Shown piece by piece: positions 23,557-31,239 of a stretch of DNA of 32,792 bases. Numbering within the stretch: the stretch's first letter is position 1; each line of letters opens with the position of its first letter. The position numbers and the translations under genes are program-made. The notes beneath the pieces are model-generated. The model saw only the letters and a program-made list of their open reading frames with translations. It did no database searches and was not told where the DNA came from. This DNA is from Chthoniobacterales bacterium (GTDB lineage: Bacteria > Verrucomicrobiota > Verrucomicrobiia > Chthoniobacterales > UBA10450), in NCBI GenBank assembly GCA_013820755.1, contig JACDHZ010000010.1, forward strand, positions 1-32,792, in the 5' to 3' direction.

Positions 23557-25083
23557 ATGGAACGGGTGTTCGGGATCGAGACGGAGTACGGGATTACGAT
23601 CGACGGCGCGGAGTCCATCGACGTCGTTGCGGAGTCGATCGAGCTGGTGCGCAGCTACATGGGCCACGGCGCGCACATGAAATGGGATTACGAACTCGAA
23701 GATCCGCATCAGGACGCGCGTGGATTTCGCGCGAGCGAGCTGCTGCAGGACACGGATGAGTCGGCTTACTTCGAGATCGATAAGAGCCGGCCGCTGCGGT
23801 TTGAGGAGATCAAAACCGACCTCGTGCTGGCGAACGGCGCCCGATTTTATAACGATCACGCGCACCCCGAATATTCCACGCCTGAGTGCACAACCCTCCG
23901 GCAGATTATCGCTCACGATCGCGCAGGGGAGCGCATCGTCGCGGAATGCGCGCGCCGCCGAAACCTGGAACTCCCCGACGGGCAGGAAGTGCGGTTGTAC
24001 AAGAACAACACCGATTTCCTGGGGCACAGCTACGGCTGCCACGATAACTACCTGATGCGAAGAGACGTGTCGTGGGATTGCATTGTCGGCGGCATGCTGC
24101 CGTTCCTCGTTACGCGACAGATTTTCGCGGGAGCAGGGAAGCTCGGGACCGAAGCGGAAAGCGCAGCGGGTAAGCCTGGCATCTATCAGATTTCGCAACG
24201 CGCCGATTTCTTCAGCGTGCTCGTGAGCATCGATACGATGAACCGCAGGCCGCTCGTGAACACACGTGACGAGCCCCACGCCACTTCGGCAAAGTATCGG
24301 CGATTCCACGTGATCGTCGGCGACGCAAACATGAGCGAGTGGACGACCGCATTAAAGGTCGGGACCACTGCGCTCGTGCTGGAATTAATCGAGCGCGGCA
24401 ACGTGCCGGACCTCGAGCTCGCGGAGCCAGTGCAGGCGATCAAAACAGTTAGTCGTGACCAGGATTACAGTTGGATTTTCGAGCTGCGCGACGGTCGAAA
24501 GATTTCCGCAGTCGACGTCCAGCGGCTTTATCTCCAGGCGGCGCAGGACATGGAATATCCTCCAGAAGGAGATACGCGATGGCTTCTGAACGAATGGGAA
24601 ACTGTCCTGAACGACCTGGAGCGTGACGTCGAGTCAACGCGCGATCGGGTCGACTGGGTGGCAAAAAAGTTTTTGCTGGCCGCCATGCAGGAGGAGGAGA
24701 AGCTCGCATGGAGTGATCCCTGGCTGCAGGCGATTGATCTCGAATATCATAACGTCGACCGCGAAGCGGGATTGTTCCATGCGCTGGAGCGTCAGGGTGC
24801 GATGCGCCAGGTTGTTAGTGCTGACGACATCGCCGCGGCAATTTTCTGCCCACCCGAAACGACGCGCGCGTATTTCCGGGGGCGCTCGGTCGCGAAGTAT
24901 GCGCCTGCAGTCGAGTCAGTGCAATGGGACGAGGTCGTGTTCGCTGACAACGGGAGGACGCAACGCGTTTCTCTGCCGGAAGTGTCCGCCGATGCGCGGT
25001 TGGAGCGACTGAACGCGCTATGTCGCGAGGAACCCGCGATCGGTGAGTTCCTTACAGCGCTGGAGGAGATCGACAGCGCCTGA
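23557..25083 (+). CDS. dop: Depupylase/deamidase of the Pup pathway (Dop, PafA2 family)
   Basis: Member of the glutamine-synthetase-fold Dop/PafA family, which deamidates the C-terminal Gln of Pup and removes Pup from proteins. 508 residues, matching Dop. The N-terminal FGIETEYG supplies metal-binding E8 and E10. Then KWDYELEDP, a 30-residue polar insert at the Dop-loop position, and NDHAHPEYSTPEC with D100 as the likely nucleophile. ISQRADF, NTRDEPHA, YRRFHVIVGDANMSE and TRAYFRGR follow. WDYE and DHAHPEYS favour Dop over PafA. Neighbours are carbonic anhydrase (25 bases upstream) and convergent glgP. No Pup/UBact, pafA, ARC/Mpa or proteasome gene is in the window. Dop outside Actinobacteria is known with UBact-type systems, including Verrucomicrobia, so a distant locus is expected. 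Confidence 0.93.
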   Translation: MERVFGIETEYGITIDGAESIDVVAESIELVRSYMGHGAHMKWDYELEDPHQDARGFRASELLQDTDESAYFEIDKSRPLRFEEIKTDLVLANGARFYNDHAHPEYSTPECTTLRQIIAHDRAGERIVAECARRRNLELPDGQEVRLYKNNTDFLGHSYGCHDNYLMRRDVSWDCIVGGMLPFLVTRQIFAGAGKLGTEAESAAGKPGIYQISQRADFFSVLVSIDTMNRRPLVNTRDEPHATSAKYRRFHVIVGDANMSEWTTALKVGTTALVLELIERGNVPDLELAEPVQAIKTVSRDQDYSWIFELRDGRKISAVDVQRLYLQAAQDMEYPPEGDTRWLLNEWETVLNDLERDVESTRDRVDWVAKKFLLAAMQEEEKLAWSDPWLQAIDLEYHNVDREAGLFHALERQGAMRQVVSADDIAAAIFCPPETTRAYFRGRSVAKYAPAVESVQWDEVVFADNGRTQRVSLPEVSADARLERLNALCREEPAIGEFLTALEEIDSA

Positions 25084-25092
25084 AACAGGCGC
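25076..25092. terminator. Hairpin across the dop stop codon, possible bidirectional terminator
   Basis: GCGCCTG and CAGGCGC form a perfect GC-rich 7-bp stem around AAA. The stem spans the dop TGA and lies in the 21-base gap before the convergent glgP stop. No T-tract flanks it on either strand, so it may act as an mRNA 3' end stabiliser or a Rho-dependent pause site and not as a classical terminator. Confidence 0.4.
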
Positions 25093-25104
25093 GCGACCGC
25101 TGCG

Positions 25105-27660
25105 CTAGGACCAGGTGATCAGTCGCAACTCGTGTGGCTGGATCAGGTGGGGATGAGTCGGTATCACACGGACGCTGAATCCGTACGTGCCGCTCTCCAT
25201 CGCGGGTACGGCGCCGCGATAAACGTATTCACCGCGTGACATGCCAGCGTCAGCGCGGTTCAAGATCGTGACGCTCGGATTTCGAACGCCGTCAATTTCG
25301 GCTTCGCCGTGATATGCTTCCACGCGGACATGCTCAGGAGCGATACTGCCGAGATGAACTCGAGCCGAGACCTCCAACGATTCGCCCACGAGGATGTTCT
25401 GCGGGTCATTGTTGGCGACCTGCACGTCCAAGATGCGCACCTGCGGCCAATCATGTCGCATGCGGGATTTCCATTGGCTCAGTTCCGTGGCGGCCCGGCA
25501 GTTATCGCGCGCGAGTTCCTGGTATCCTCGCGCGGCCGGCGTATAGAGCCGCTCGGAATATTCTTTCACCATCCGGTGAGTATTGAAGACCGGCGTGACG
25601 CTGCGGATCGACTCGCGCATTAGCTGCAGCCAGGCGAGTGGCAGTTTGCCGTCCGGCTTTGCGTAGTAGAGCGGGATGATCTGGTTCTCGAGCAGTTGAT
25701 AAAGACTGCGCGCATCGACGTCACTTTGGAAGTCGACCGTGCCATCATCAATCTCAGCACCAATAGCCCAGCCGTTTTTGCCGTTGTAACTTTCGCACCA
25801 CCAGCCGTCGAGCACGCTGAGGTTTAAGCCGCCATTCGGCGGCAATTTCATGCCACTGGTGCCGCTTGCCTCCAGTGGACGCAGTGGATTGTTGAGCCAG
25901 AGATCCACACCCTGAACAAGCCGCCGTGCGATGTACGTATCGTAATCTTCCACGAAGACGATCCGGTTCTCGAAACCCGCTTCGCGGCTGAATCTATAGA
26001 CCTGTTGGATCAGGGCTTTGCCGCCTTCGTCGCGTGGATGGGATTTGCCGGCGAAGACGAACTGCACCGGACGGGTTGTATCGTTCAGCAGCCGTCCAAG
26101 CCGTTCCTTGTCGCTGAACAGCAGCGCCCCACGTTTGTAAGTCGCAAACCGGCGTGCAAACCCAATCGTCAGAATCTCGGGATCGAGGACGTGGATTACA
26201 TCCCGAATGGCCTCTGGCGATTCGCCCAAGCGCCGCCGCCGCGCGCGGACGCGGTCGCGGACGAAACCAACCAGCCGCAGCTTCAGTTTTTGGTGCGCCT
26301 CCCATAGCTGTGCGTCCGGAATGTCGATGACGCCACGCCAGAATTCGACATCCGTGAGGCGCTCCTCCCAATCGCCAAGATACTTGGTGTAGAGAGCGGA
26401 AAATTCCGGCGCCATCCACGTTTTCGTATGGACACCATTCGTGATGCTGGTGATTGGGACTTCATGTTGCGGCACGCCAGCCCACACCTCTTTCCAGAGC
26501 GATTGACTGACGCTCCCATGGAGTTTGCTCACCCCGTTTGCGTGCCGGCTCAGGCGCAGCGCGAGGATCGTCATACTGAACGGATCGGTCGCATTGAGAC
26601 GCGATTGGCCGAAAGAGAACAACTCTTCGAACGGGATGCGGAGTTTTGTCGCGAAGTCGCCGAAGTAGCGGCGCATCATCTCCAGCGGAAAGGCGTCGTT
26701 ACCCGCCGGCACGGGTGTATGTGTAGTGAAAACATTGGCTGCCGACACGAGCTGCAGCGCGGCATAGAAGTCGAGATTCTTCTCCGTCACGAAAAGCCGG
26801 ATACGCTCGAGCGCGAGGAACGCCGAGTGGCCTTCGTTCATATGGAACACTTCGGCTTCGATCCCGATCGCGCCGAGCGCCTTCACGCCGCCAATCCCGA
26901 GCACAATTTCCTGCCGTATCCGCATTTCCAGATCTCCGCCGTAAAGCTCAGCCGTGATCAGACGGTCTTCGGGTGAGTTTTCAGGCGTGTCGGTGTCGAG
27001 CAGGTACAGCGTCACGCGGCCGACGCGCAGCTCCCACACTTTCGCGAACACCTCCCGCTCGAGAATGCGCACAGAAATCAGCAGCCGATCATTTCCAACG
27101 CGCGCCTCCCGAATTGGGAGATGGTGAAAATTTTGGTTCAGGCTAATCGCCTCCTGCACGCCATCTTTGTCAATCTGCTGCTTGAAGTAGCCGTGCCGGT
27201 AGAGCAGCCCAACCGCGACAAAGTTGAGGTCGAGATCGCTCGCTGACTTACAATGGTCTCCGGAAAGAATGCCAAGGCCGCCGGAGTAATTCGGGACTGA
27301 TTCGTGGAAGCCAAATTCGGCGGAAAAATACGCGACCGGTTTCTTCATCGCAGCCCCTTTGCCGGTTTTTCCGTAAGTGTCCTGTCGCGCGAGGTACGCG
27401 CGAAAGGCGCCGTGAACCTGCTTCAACTCACGCAGAAAATCGTCGTCCTCTGCGACCTCTAGAAGGCGGGCCTGACGTGATAACTGCAGCATCCGGAGCG
27501 GATTGTGATTCGTGCGGTTCCAAAGCTCGGGGTCGAGATGGCGAAACAGCCGCCGCGCCGAAGGCTCCCACGTCCACCACAGGTTAAAGACAATCTCTCT
27601 CAGCGCTTCGAGAGCCGGAGGAAGGGTGGGGATGACGTTGTAGGTTTGATACGTCGGCAT
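25105..27660 (-). CDS. glgP: Alpha-glucan (glycogen) phosphorylase
   Basis: Releases glucose-1-phosphate from alpha-1,4-glucans. The 851-residue product is of the shorter bacterial/archaeal-like alpha-glucan phosphorylase type, with the DUF3417 N-terminal domain (PALEALREIVFNLWWTWEP). The core follows: YFSAEFGFHESVPNYSGGLG, HMNEGHSAF, TTHTPVPAGND and FARRFATYKR. The PLP-lysine is K605 in EASGTSGMKLPPNGGLNLS, then DGWW. The last 110 or so residues (from about 740) form a beta-rich tail after the catalytic domain. Together with glgC it gives synthesis and breakdown of glycogen, but the two genes lie 18 kb apart and in different transcripts. It stands convergent to dop and 84 bases downstream of the rhomboid gene. 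Confidence 0.96.
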   Translation of the reverse strand: MPTYQTYNVIPTLPPALEALREIVFNLWWTWEPSARRLFRHLDPELWNRTNHNPLRMLQLSRQARLLEVAEDDDFLRELKQVHGAFRAYLARQDTYGKTGKGAAMKKPVAYFSAEFGFHESVPNYSGGLGILSGDHCKSASDLDLNFVAVGLLYRHGYFKQQIDKDGVQEAISLNQNFHHLPIREARVGNDRLLISVRILEREVFAKVWELRVGRVTLYLLDTDTPENSPEDRLITAELYGGDLEMRIRQEIVLGIGGVKALGAIGIEAEVFHMNEGHSAFLALERIRLFVTEKNLDFYAALQLVSAANVFTTHTPVPAGNDAFPLEMMRRYFGDFATKLRIPFEELFSFGQSRLNATDPFSMTILALRLSRHANGVSKLHGSVSQSLWKEVWAGVPQHEVPITSITNGVHTKTWMAPEFSALYTKYLGDWEERLTDVEFWRGVIDIPDAQLWEAHQKLKLRLVGFVRDRVRARRRRLGESPEAIRDVIHVLDPEILTIGFARRFATYKRGALLFSDKERLGRLLNDTTRPVQFVFAGKSHPRDEGGKALIQQVYRFSREAGFENRIVFVEDYDTYIARRLVQGVDLWLNNPLRPLEASGTSGMKLPPNGGLNLSVLDGWWCESYNGKNGWAIGAEIDDGTVDFQSDVDARSLYQLLENQIIPLYYAKPDGKLPLAWLQLMRESIRSVTPVFNTHRMVKEYSERLYTPAARGYQELARDNCRAATELSQWKSRMRHDWPQVRILDVQVANNDPQNILVGESLEVSARVHLGSIAPEHVRVEAYHGEAEIDGVRNPSVTILNRADAGMSRGEYVYRGAVPAMESGTYGFSVRVIPTHPHLIQPHELRLITWS

Positions 27661-27699
27661 TGAGGCGGTATTTAGAAACGAAGCGCCGATTGTGACAGT

Positions 27700-27728
27700 A
27701 AAAACGGGAGCAGCAAGCGTTCCGCTCC
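27700..27728 (-). terminator. Intrinsic terminator candidate after the rhomboid gene
   Basis: On the minus strand, GGAGCGG and CTGCTCC form a 7-bp stem (one G-U pair) with an eight-base loop, followed by CG and a run of five Ts. It begins 16 bases after the rhomboid stop and would separate that gene from glgP. Confidence 0.5.
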
Positions 27729-27744
27729 GACGCTGAAAATTCGA

Positions 27745-28782
27745 CTACGTGGGGTCGAACTCTCCCGGTTGCGAGCGAACAGGTTCTGGAGCAGGCGCCT
27801 TTCGCACCGCGAGCAGTAATCCGACCACGAATCCCACGGCGAATCCGCCGAGATGTGCTGCCATGCTGACCTGCGGCGTAAAAATGTCGAACGCGCTCTG
27901 GATCACGAAGATAAGGAGAATGCTTCGCAGCGCGCTGCGATTTTGCGCGAGGTGTCGCTCACGCAAGAGCACGCCCGCCCATACCCCAACGATTCCCATC
28001 ACCGCCCCCGATGCGCCGACGAGCTGACCGGAGGGAAATGAGCCGAATCGCCACATGAGCGCGACTTGCAGACACGCCGCGACCCCGCAGAGCAGATAGC
28101 TCGTCACAAATCGAGCGGAACCGATCATCTTCTCCAGCGTTGGCCCAAAGAACGACAACGCAAAGAGGTTTACGAAGAGATGGAGCGCCCCGTAATGCAG
28201 GAACATTGCTGAAACGAGGCGCCAATATTGATGGCCCGTGAGAACGGCATCTGGGTCCATTGCACCGAGCCGGTGGAGGGTGAGAGGATTCGTCGCGCCG
28301 CCGCGAAAGATTTCCGCCGCGAACATCACGACATTGATGGCGAGCATCAGAGCGACCGCAGGCGTCATGCGAACACGCGGCTGCCCAAAAAGCGTCGGTA
28401 GTGCTGGTTCGAAACGCCGCCCGTGCGCATGCGCCGACTCGAAAGCTGCAACGAGATTCTCGTGGCGGACGAGGCTTTGGCGGGGGTGGACGCACCGGAG
28501 CACATGCAAAATGCGCCGTGCGCGTCGGAACTCCCCGCGTTGTGCCGATTCTATCGCTTTCCTGATGGCGACCGCAGGAAGAAACAGAAGACAAAACCAG
28601 GCGCCGCCCGCAATGAACCCTGCGTTGGAACGCGCGAATAAGACGGCCATTGCTGTCACGAGCAGCACTAGAATGGCAGCGCGGCGCCAGCTTCGGTCAA
28701 CGCCTCCACGCCATGTGCGCGTAAGCAACACAGCCGGCGAAATCCAGGCGACGAAGAGCAGGATGTGGTTCAGGTCGAGCAC
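27745..28782 (-). CDS. Rhomboid family intramembrane serine protease
   Basis: 345-residue membrane protease that cleaves substrates within the lipid bilayer. An N-terminal extension has two or three hydrophobic segments (1-75) and a polar, Arg/His-rich loop (about 80-135). The rhomboid core follows from about 140: YWRLVSAMFLHYGALHLFVNLFAL (in parts) with the HxxxHxxxN-like element, catalytic S258 in GASGAVMG, and catalytic H310 in MAAHLGGFAVG. The C-terminal tail is Pro-rich and cytosolic or periplasmic. The start is GTG at 28782, giving MLDLNHILLFVAW. It is divergent from the DsbA-like gene (110 bases). No substrate is evident. The catalytic dyad and overall topology make the family clear. 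Confidence 0.93.
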   Translation of the reverse strand: MLDLNHILLFVAWISPAVLLTRTWRGGVDRSWRRAAILVLLVTAMAVLFARSNAGFIAGGAWFCLLFLPAVAIRKAIESAQRGEFRRARRILHVLRCVHPRQSLVRHENLVAAFESAHAHGRRFEPALPTLFGQPRVRMTPAVALMLAINVVMFAAEIFRGGATNPLTLHRLGAMDPDAVLTGHQYWRLVSAMFLHYGALHLFVNLFALSFFGPTLEKMIGSARFVTSYLLCGVAACLQVALMWRFGSFPSGQLVGASGAVMGIVGVWAGVLLRERHLAQNRSALRSILLIFVIQSAFDIFTPQVSMAAHLGGFAVGFVVGLLLAVRKAPAPEPVRSQPGEFDPT

Positions 28783-28892
28783 GGCCGGGGGTTCTGAGGC
28801 GGACTACTGCTCATGATAGACGTGGGAGGCCAGAGTGTTAGGATGACCGCAGCAGAAGCGATCAACCTTCAACGTCCGAAGCCTAGCGTTCA

Positions 28893-29564
28893 ATGGCAGA
28901 AACAACCCCGCGCCTCACCGTCACCAGCTATCTCGATGTGATCTCATCGTGGTGCTTCTGGGCGGCGCCTGCATGGCGGGAATTGCAGGAGCGCTACGCC
29001 GGGCGGGTGAAATTCCAATGGAAGGTCGCGTTGATGGATGAAAGCGGCATGCCGAGTTCACACGCGCAGATGGAATGGTTTTATCGGCGCAGCGGAATGA
29101 TGATGCGGTCCCCATTCATGCTGAAGTCAGCGTGGCACGAGGCGGGAATGACTGAATACCTCGCCCCGAACGCGGTGGCGGAAGCGGCGAGGGATATGGG
29201 TGCAGGTGGCGACCGAGTATGGCTGGCTCTTGGCCGCGCAGGTTTGCTCAAGGGACGCAAAACAGGGCGGTGGGAAACCGCCGCGGAGATCGGCGCCAAA
29301 GCTGGCGGATTGGAAGTAGCGAAACTGCTCGAACGCGCGAAATCGCCTGAGATCGAAGCTCGCGTTCGTGCGACGACGGCCGAGTTCCATGCGATGCAGG
29401 TGAATCAACGCCCCACATTTGTGATTGATACCACGATCGGCGATCGCGCTGTGTTCGCCGGTTTCGCCAAGGTGGCGCCCATCGCTGCGGCGATTGACGC
29501 GATGCTCGACGATCTGGCATTCTACGATGCGCACGCCGCGCATTTCGGCGAGCCGCCTGCGTAG
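28893..29564 (+). CDS. DsbA family thioredoxin-fold protein with a single active-site Cys
   Basis: 223 residues of the DsbA/FrnE/2-hydroxychromene-2-carboxylate isomerase superfamily. The first strand LTVTSYLDVISSWCFWAAPAW holds one cysteine, C21, at the N-terminal position of the usual CxxC; the second is Ala (CFWA). The cis-Pro loop is present (NQRPTFVID). A helical insert lies between (about 60-140). With one active-site Cys it cannot work as a normal dithiol oxidase. A glutathione-linked transferase/isomerase role, as in HCCA isomerases and kappa-class GSTs, or a monothiol reductase is more likely. No signal peptide is seen, so it is cytoplasmic. It is divergent from the rhomboid gene and upstream of infC by about 220 bases. 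The substrate is unknown. Confidence 0.8.
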   Translation: MAETTPRLTVTSYLDVISSWCFWAAPAWRELQERYAGRVKFQWKVALMDESGMPSSHAQMEWFYRRSGMMMRSPFMLKSAWHEAGMTEYLAPNAVAEAARDMGAGGDRVWLALGRAGLLKGRKTGRWETAAEIGAKAGGLEVAKLLERAKSPEIEARVRATTAEFHAMQVNQRPTFVIDTTIGDRAVFAGFAKVAPIAAAIDAMLDDLAFYDAHAAHFGEPPA

Positions 29565-29783
29565 GACTTAGATTAATCTTGCGACGGAGCCGATGTTGCT
29601 CTCAACTTCCGGTCGGCTGGCGCATGTCGCTCGCCTGTCGTTGCAGTTAATCGCAGCTGCGGCGAGGCAGGAGTGTTCGGTTGGCGAGAGCCACGCCGGA
29701 GAAGTGCGATGAAGACGACACACGGCGACGCGGTTCACTCCCTTCTTCGCTGCTCGGAGCTTTGATTTAACCTGCAACCACAA
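29565..29783 (+). other. infC leader / intergenic region (219 bases)
   Basis: No gene is supported here. It holds two 10-bp palindromes, AGATTAATCT (29570-29579, just after the DsbA-like stop) and CGCAGCTGCG (29652-29661). A GGAG (29756-29759) lies near the infC start region. The length is consistent with a structured regulatory leader, but I cannot assign it to a known class. Confidence 0.4.
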
Positions 29784-30368
29784 ATTCGTGTAAACGGCCG
29801 GATTCGCGCACGCGAAGTCCGGGTCATCATGGGCGCCACCGCCGAACAGCTCGGCGTGATGAAATTGTCTGACGCCCTTCGCAAGGCGCAAAGTCTGGGG
29901 CTTGATCTGGTGGAAGTTGCGCCGACGGCGAATCCACCCGTCTGCAAAATCGTCGATTTCGGAAAGTTCCGTTACGACATCGCCAAGCAGGAAAAGGAGA
30001 AGAAATCCTCGGGCACCAAGCTAAAAGAAATTAAGTTCCGCGTGAACATCGACGATCACGATTACATGACGAAGATCCGTCATGGCGAAGCGTTCCTCGA
30101 CAAGGGGAACAAGGTTCGCGTGCAGCTGCAATTCCGCGGCCGCGAGATGGCGCACCAGGAATTCGGCATGCAGCTGATGTACAAAGTGCGCGATGATCTG
30201 AATGGCATGTCGCAAGTCGAAATGGAACCAAAAGCGGCTGGCCGAAACATCACGATGACACTGTCGCCATTGCCCGCTGCGCGGCGGAAACGGCGGTTTT
30301 CCGTCGCGGCCGACGATGCGGATGCCGAGGCGCAGAATGAAGTTGAGAACGCGACGGCAGAGTCCTAG
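29784..30368 (+). CDS. infC: Translation initiation factor IF-3, non-AUG start
   Basis: IF-3 binds the 30S subunit, keeps subunits apart and checks the start codon. Using only ATG/GTG/TTG the ORF would begin at 29829, but that removes the conserved start. In frame upstream lies IRVNGRIRAREVRVI, the standard IF-3 N-terminus. The frame is open back to a TGA at 29763 and contains two rare candidates, ATT at 29784 (chosen, 194 residues) and CTG at 29772. The CTG gives the same N-terminal length as Bacillus IF-3 and has GGAG 12 bases upstream. Non-AUG infC starts underlie autoregulation in E. coli. Domains: N-terminal to about residue 80 (GLDLVEVAPTANPPVCKI), C-terminal from about 90. rpmI and rplT do not follow. 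The stop shares CTAG with the convergent phosphodiesterase gene. Confidence 0.92.
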   Translation: MRVNGRIRAREVRVIMGATAEQLGVMKLSDALRKAQSLGLDLVEVAPTANPPVCKIVDFGKFRYDIAKQEKEKKSSGTKLKEIKFRVNIDDHDYMTKIRHGEAFLDKGNKVRVQLQFRGREMAHQEFGMQLMYKVRDDLNGMSQVEMEPKAAGRNITMTLSPLPAARRKRRFSVAADDADAEAQNEVENATAES

Positions 30369-31198
30369 CTCAGAGCCGCGGCCGGCTCGGGAGGAGCAGG
30401 CGCCACTGCGGACGCAGGTACTAATTCGTTAACGCGCCTGATGCTCATCGCGCGCCCGGTATTTTCGTCTACCCCCACGATCGCGCCACAGAGCCGCACG
30501 TCTCCTTTCGCCACCGGAAACTGAGTCGGCAAATTGGAGATGAAGCGGTGAATGATCGGGTCAATCGCTCTTCCGAGAATCGACTCCGAAGGACCGCACA
30601 TTCCCGCGTCACAGAGGAAGGCTGTTCCGCCGGGGAAAATTTGTTCATCGGATGTTTGCACGTGCGTGTGTGTGCCGATCACGGCGGATACTCTGCCATC
30701 GAGGAATCTGCCCAACGCAATCTTCTCGCTTGTCGTCTCCGCATGCGCATCGACGAAGATGACGCGCGTCTGTTCAGCGATTTCCGCGACCGCTCGATCA
30801 ACAGCTTCAAAAGGGTTCTCGAGGATCGGCTGCATGAACGTTCGGCCCTGGACGCTAATGACACCCACTTTGCCCTTTGCCGTTTCCAGCACAATGGAGC
30901 CGTTTCCCGGCGCGCCAGCTGGATAGTTCACAGGACGTAGCAGCCGCGGTTCGGTCGGGATGAATGAAGCAATCTCCTTTTGGTCCCAGATGTGGTCGCC
31001 GGTCGTGACCACGGACGCGCCGGCACGCAGCAAGTCGATGGTGATCTTCGGCGTAATACCGCGACCGCCGGCTGCGTTCTCACCGTTCACGACGACGAAG
31101 TCGATTGCGTCCTGTCGCTTCAAGTCCGGCAGCCGCGCTATCACGGCGCTTCGACCCGGTTCACCGACGACGTCGCCGAAAAAGAGGATCGTCAACAT
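30365..31198 (-). CDS. YmdB-like metallophosphoesterase (TIGR00282 family)
   Basis: 277 residues of the YmdB family, a dinuclear metal phosphodiesterase active on 2',3'-cyclic nucleotides; in Bacillus it affects biofilm and motility decisions, and it is often encoded near RNase Y. The motifs are in order: LFFGDVVGEPGR, VVNGENAAGGRG, TTGDHIWDQKE, FVDAHAETTSEK, IGTHTHVQT, FLCDAGMCGP. These supply the metal-binding Asp, Glu, Asn and His residues. The last 25 or so residues are Ala/Pro-rich and probably disordered. The start ATG at 31198 faces the divergent amidase start only 41 bases away. The stop overlaps infC by four bases, so transcripts of the two genes are complementary at their 3' ends. 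Confidence 0.93.
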   Translation of the reverse strand: MLTILFFGDVVGEPGRSAVIARLPDLKRQDAIDFVVVNGENAAGGRGITPKITIDLLRAGASVVTTGDHIWDQKEIASFIPTEPRLLRPVNYPAGAPGNGSIVLETAKGKVGVISVQGRTFMQPILENPFEAVDRAVAEIAEQTRVIFVDAHAETTSEKIALGRFLDGRVSAVIGTHTHVQTSDEQIFPGGTAFLCDAGMCGPSESILGRAIDPIIHRFISNLPTQFPVAKGDVRLCGAIVGVDENTGRAMSIRRVNELVPASAVAPAPPEPAAALS

Positions 31199-31239
31199 CG
31201 CGCGAACATCGTGTTAAATACTTCGAAGTCCAAACCGTG

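Noticed and set aside
29568-29891. 107-codon minus-strand frame across the infC leader
   Set aside because: It overlaps the conserved infC N-terminus, lacks a recognisable domain, and is better explained as antisense noise.
31105-31239. Longer N-terminus for the amidase (start at 31105)
   Set aside because: It would overlap the opposite ymdB-like gene by 94 bases, encodes an Arg-rich stretch, and would bury a good signal peptide that starts at 31240.
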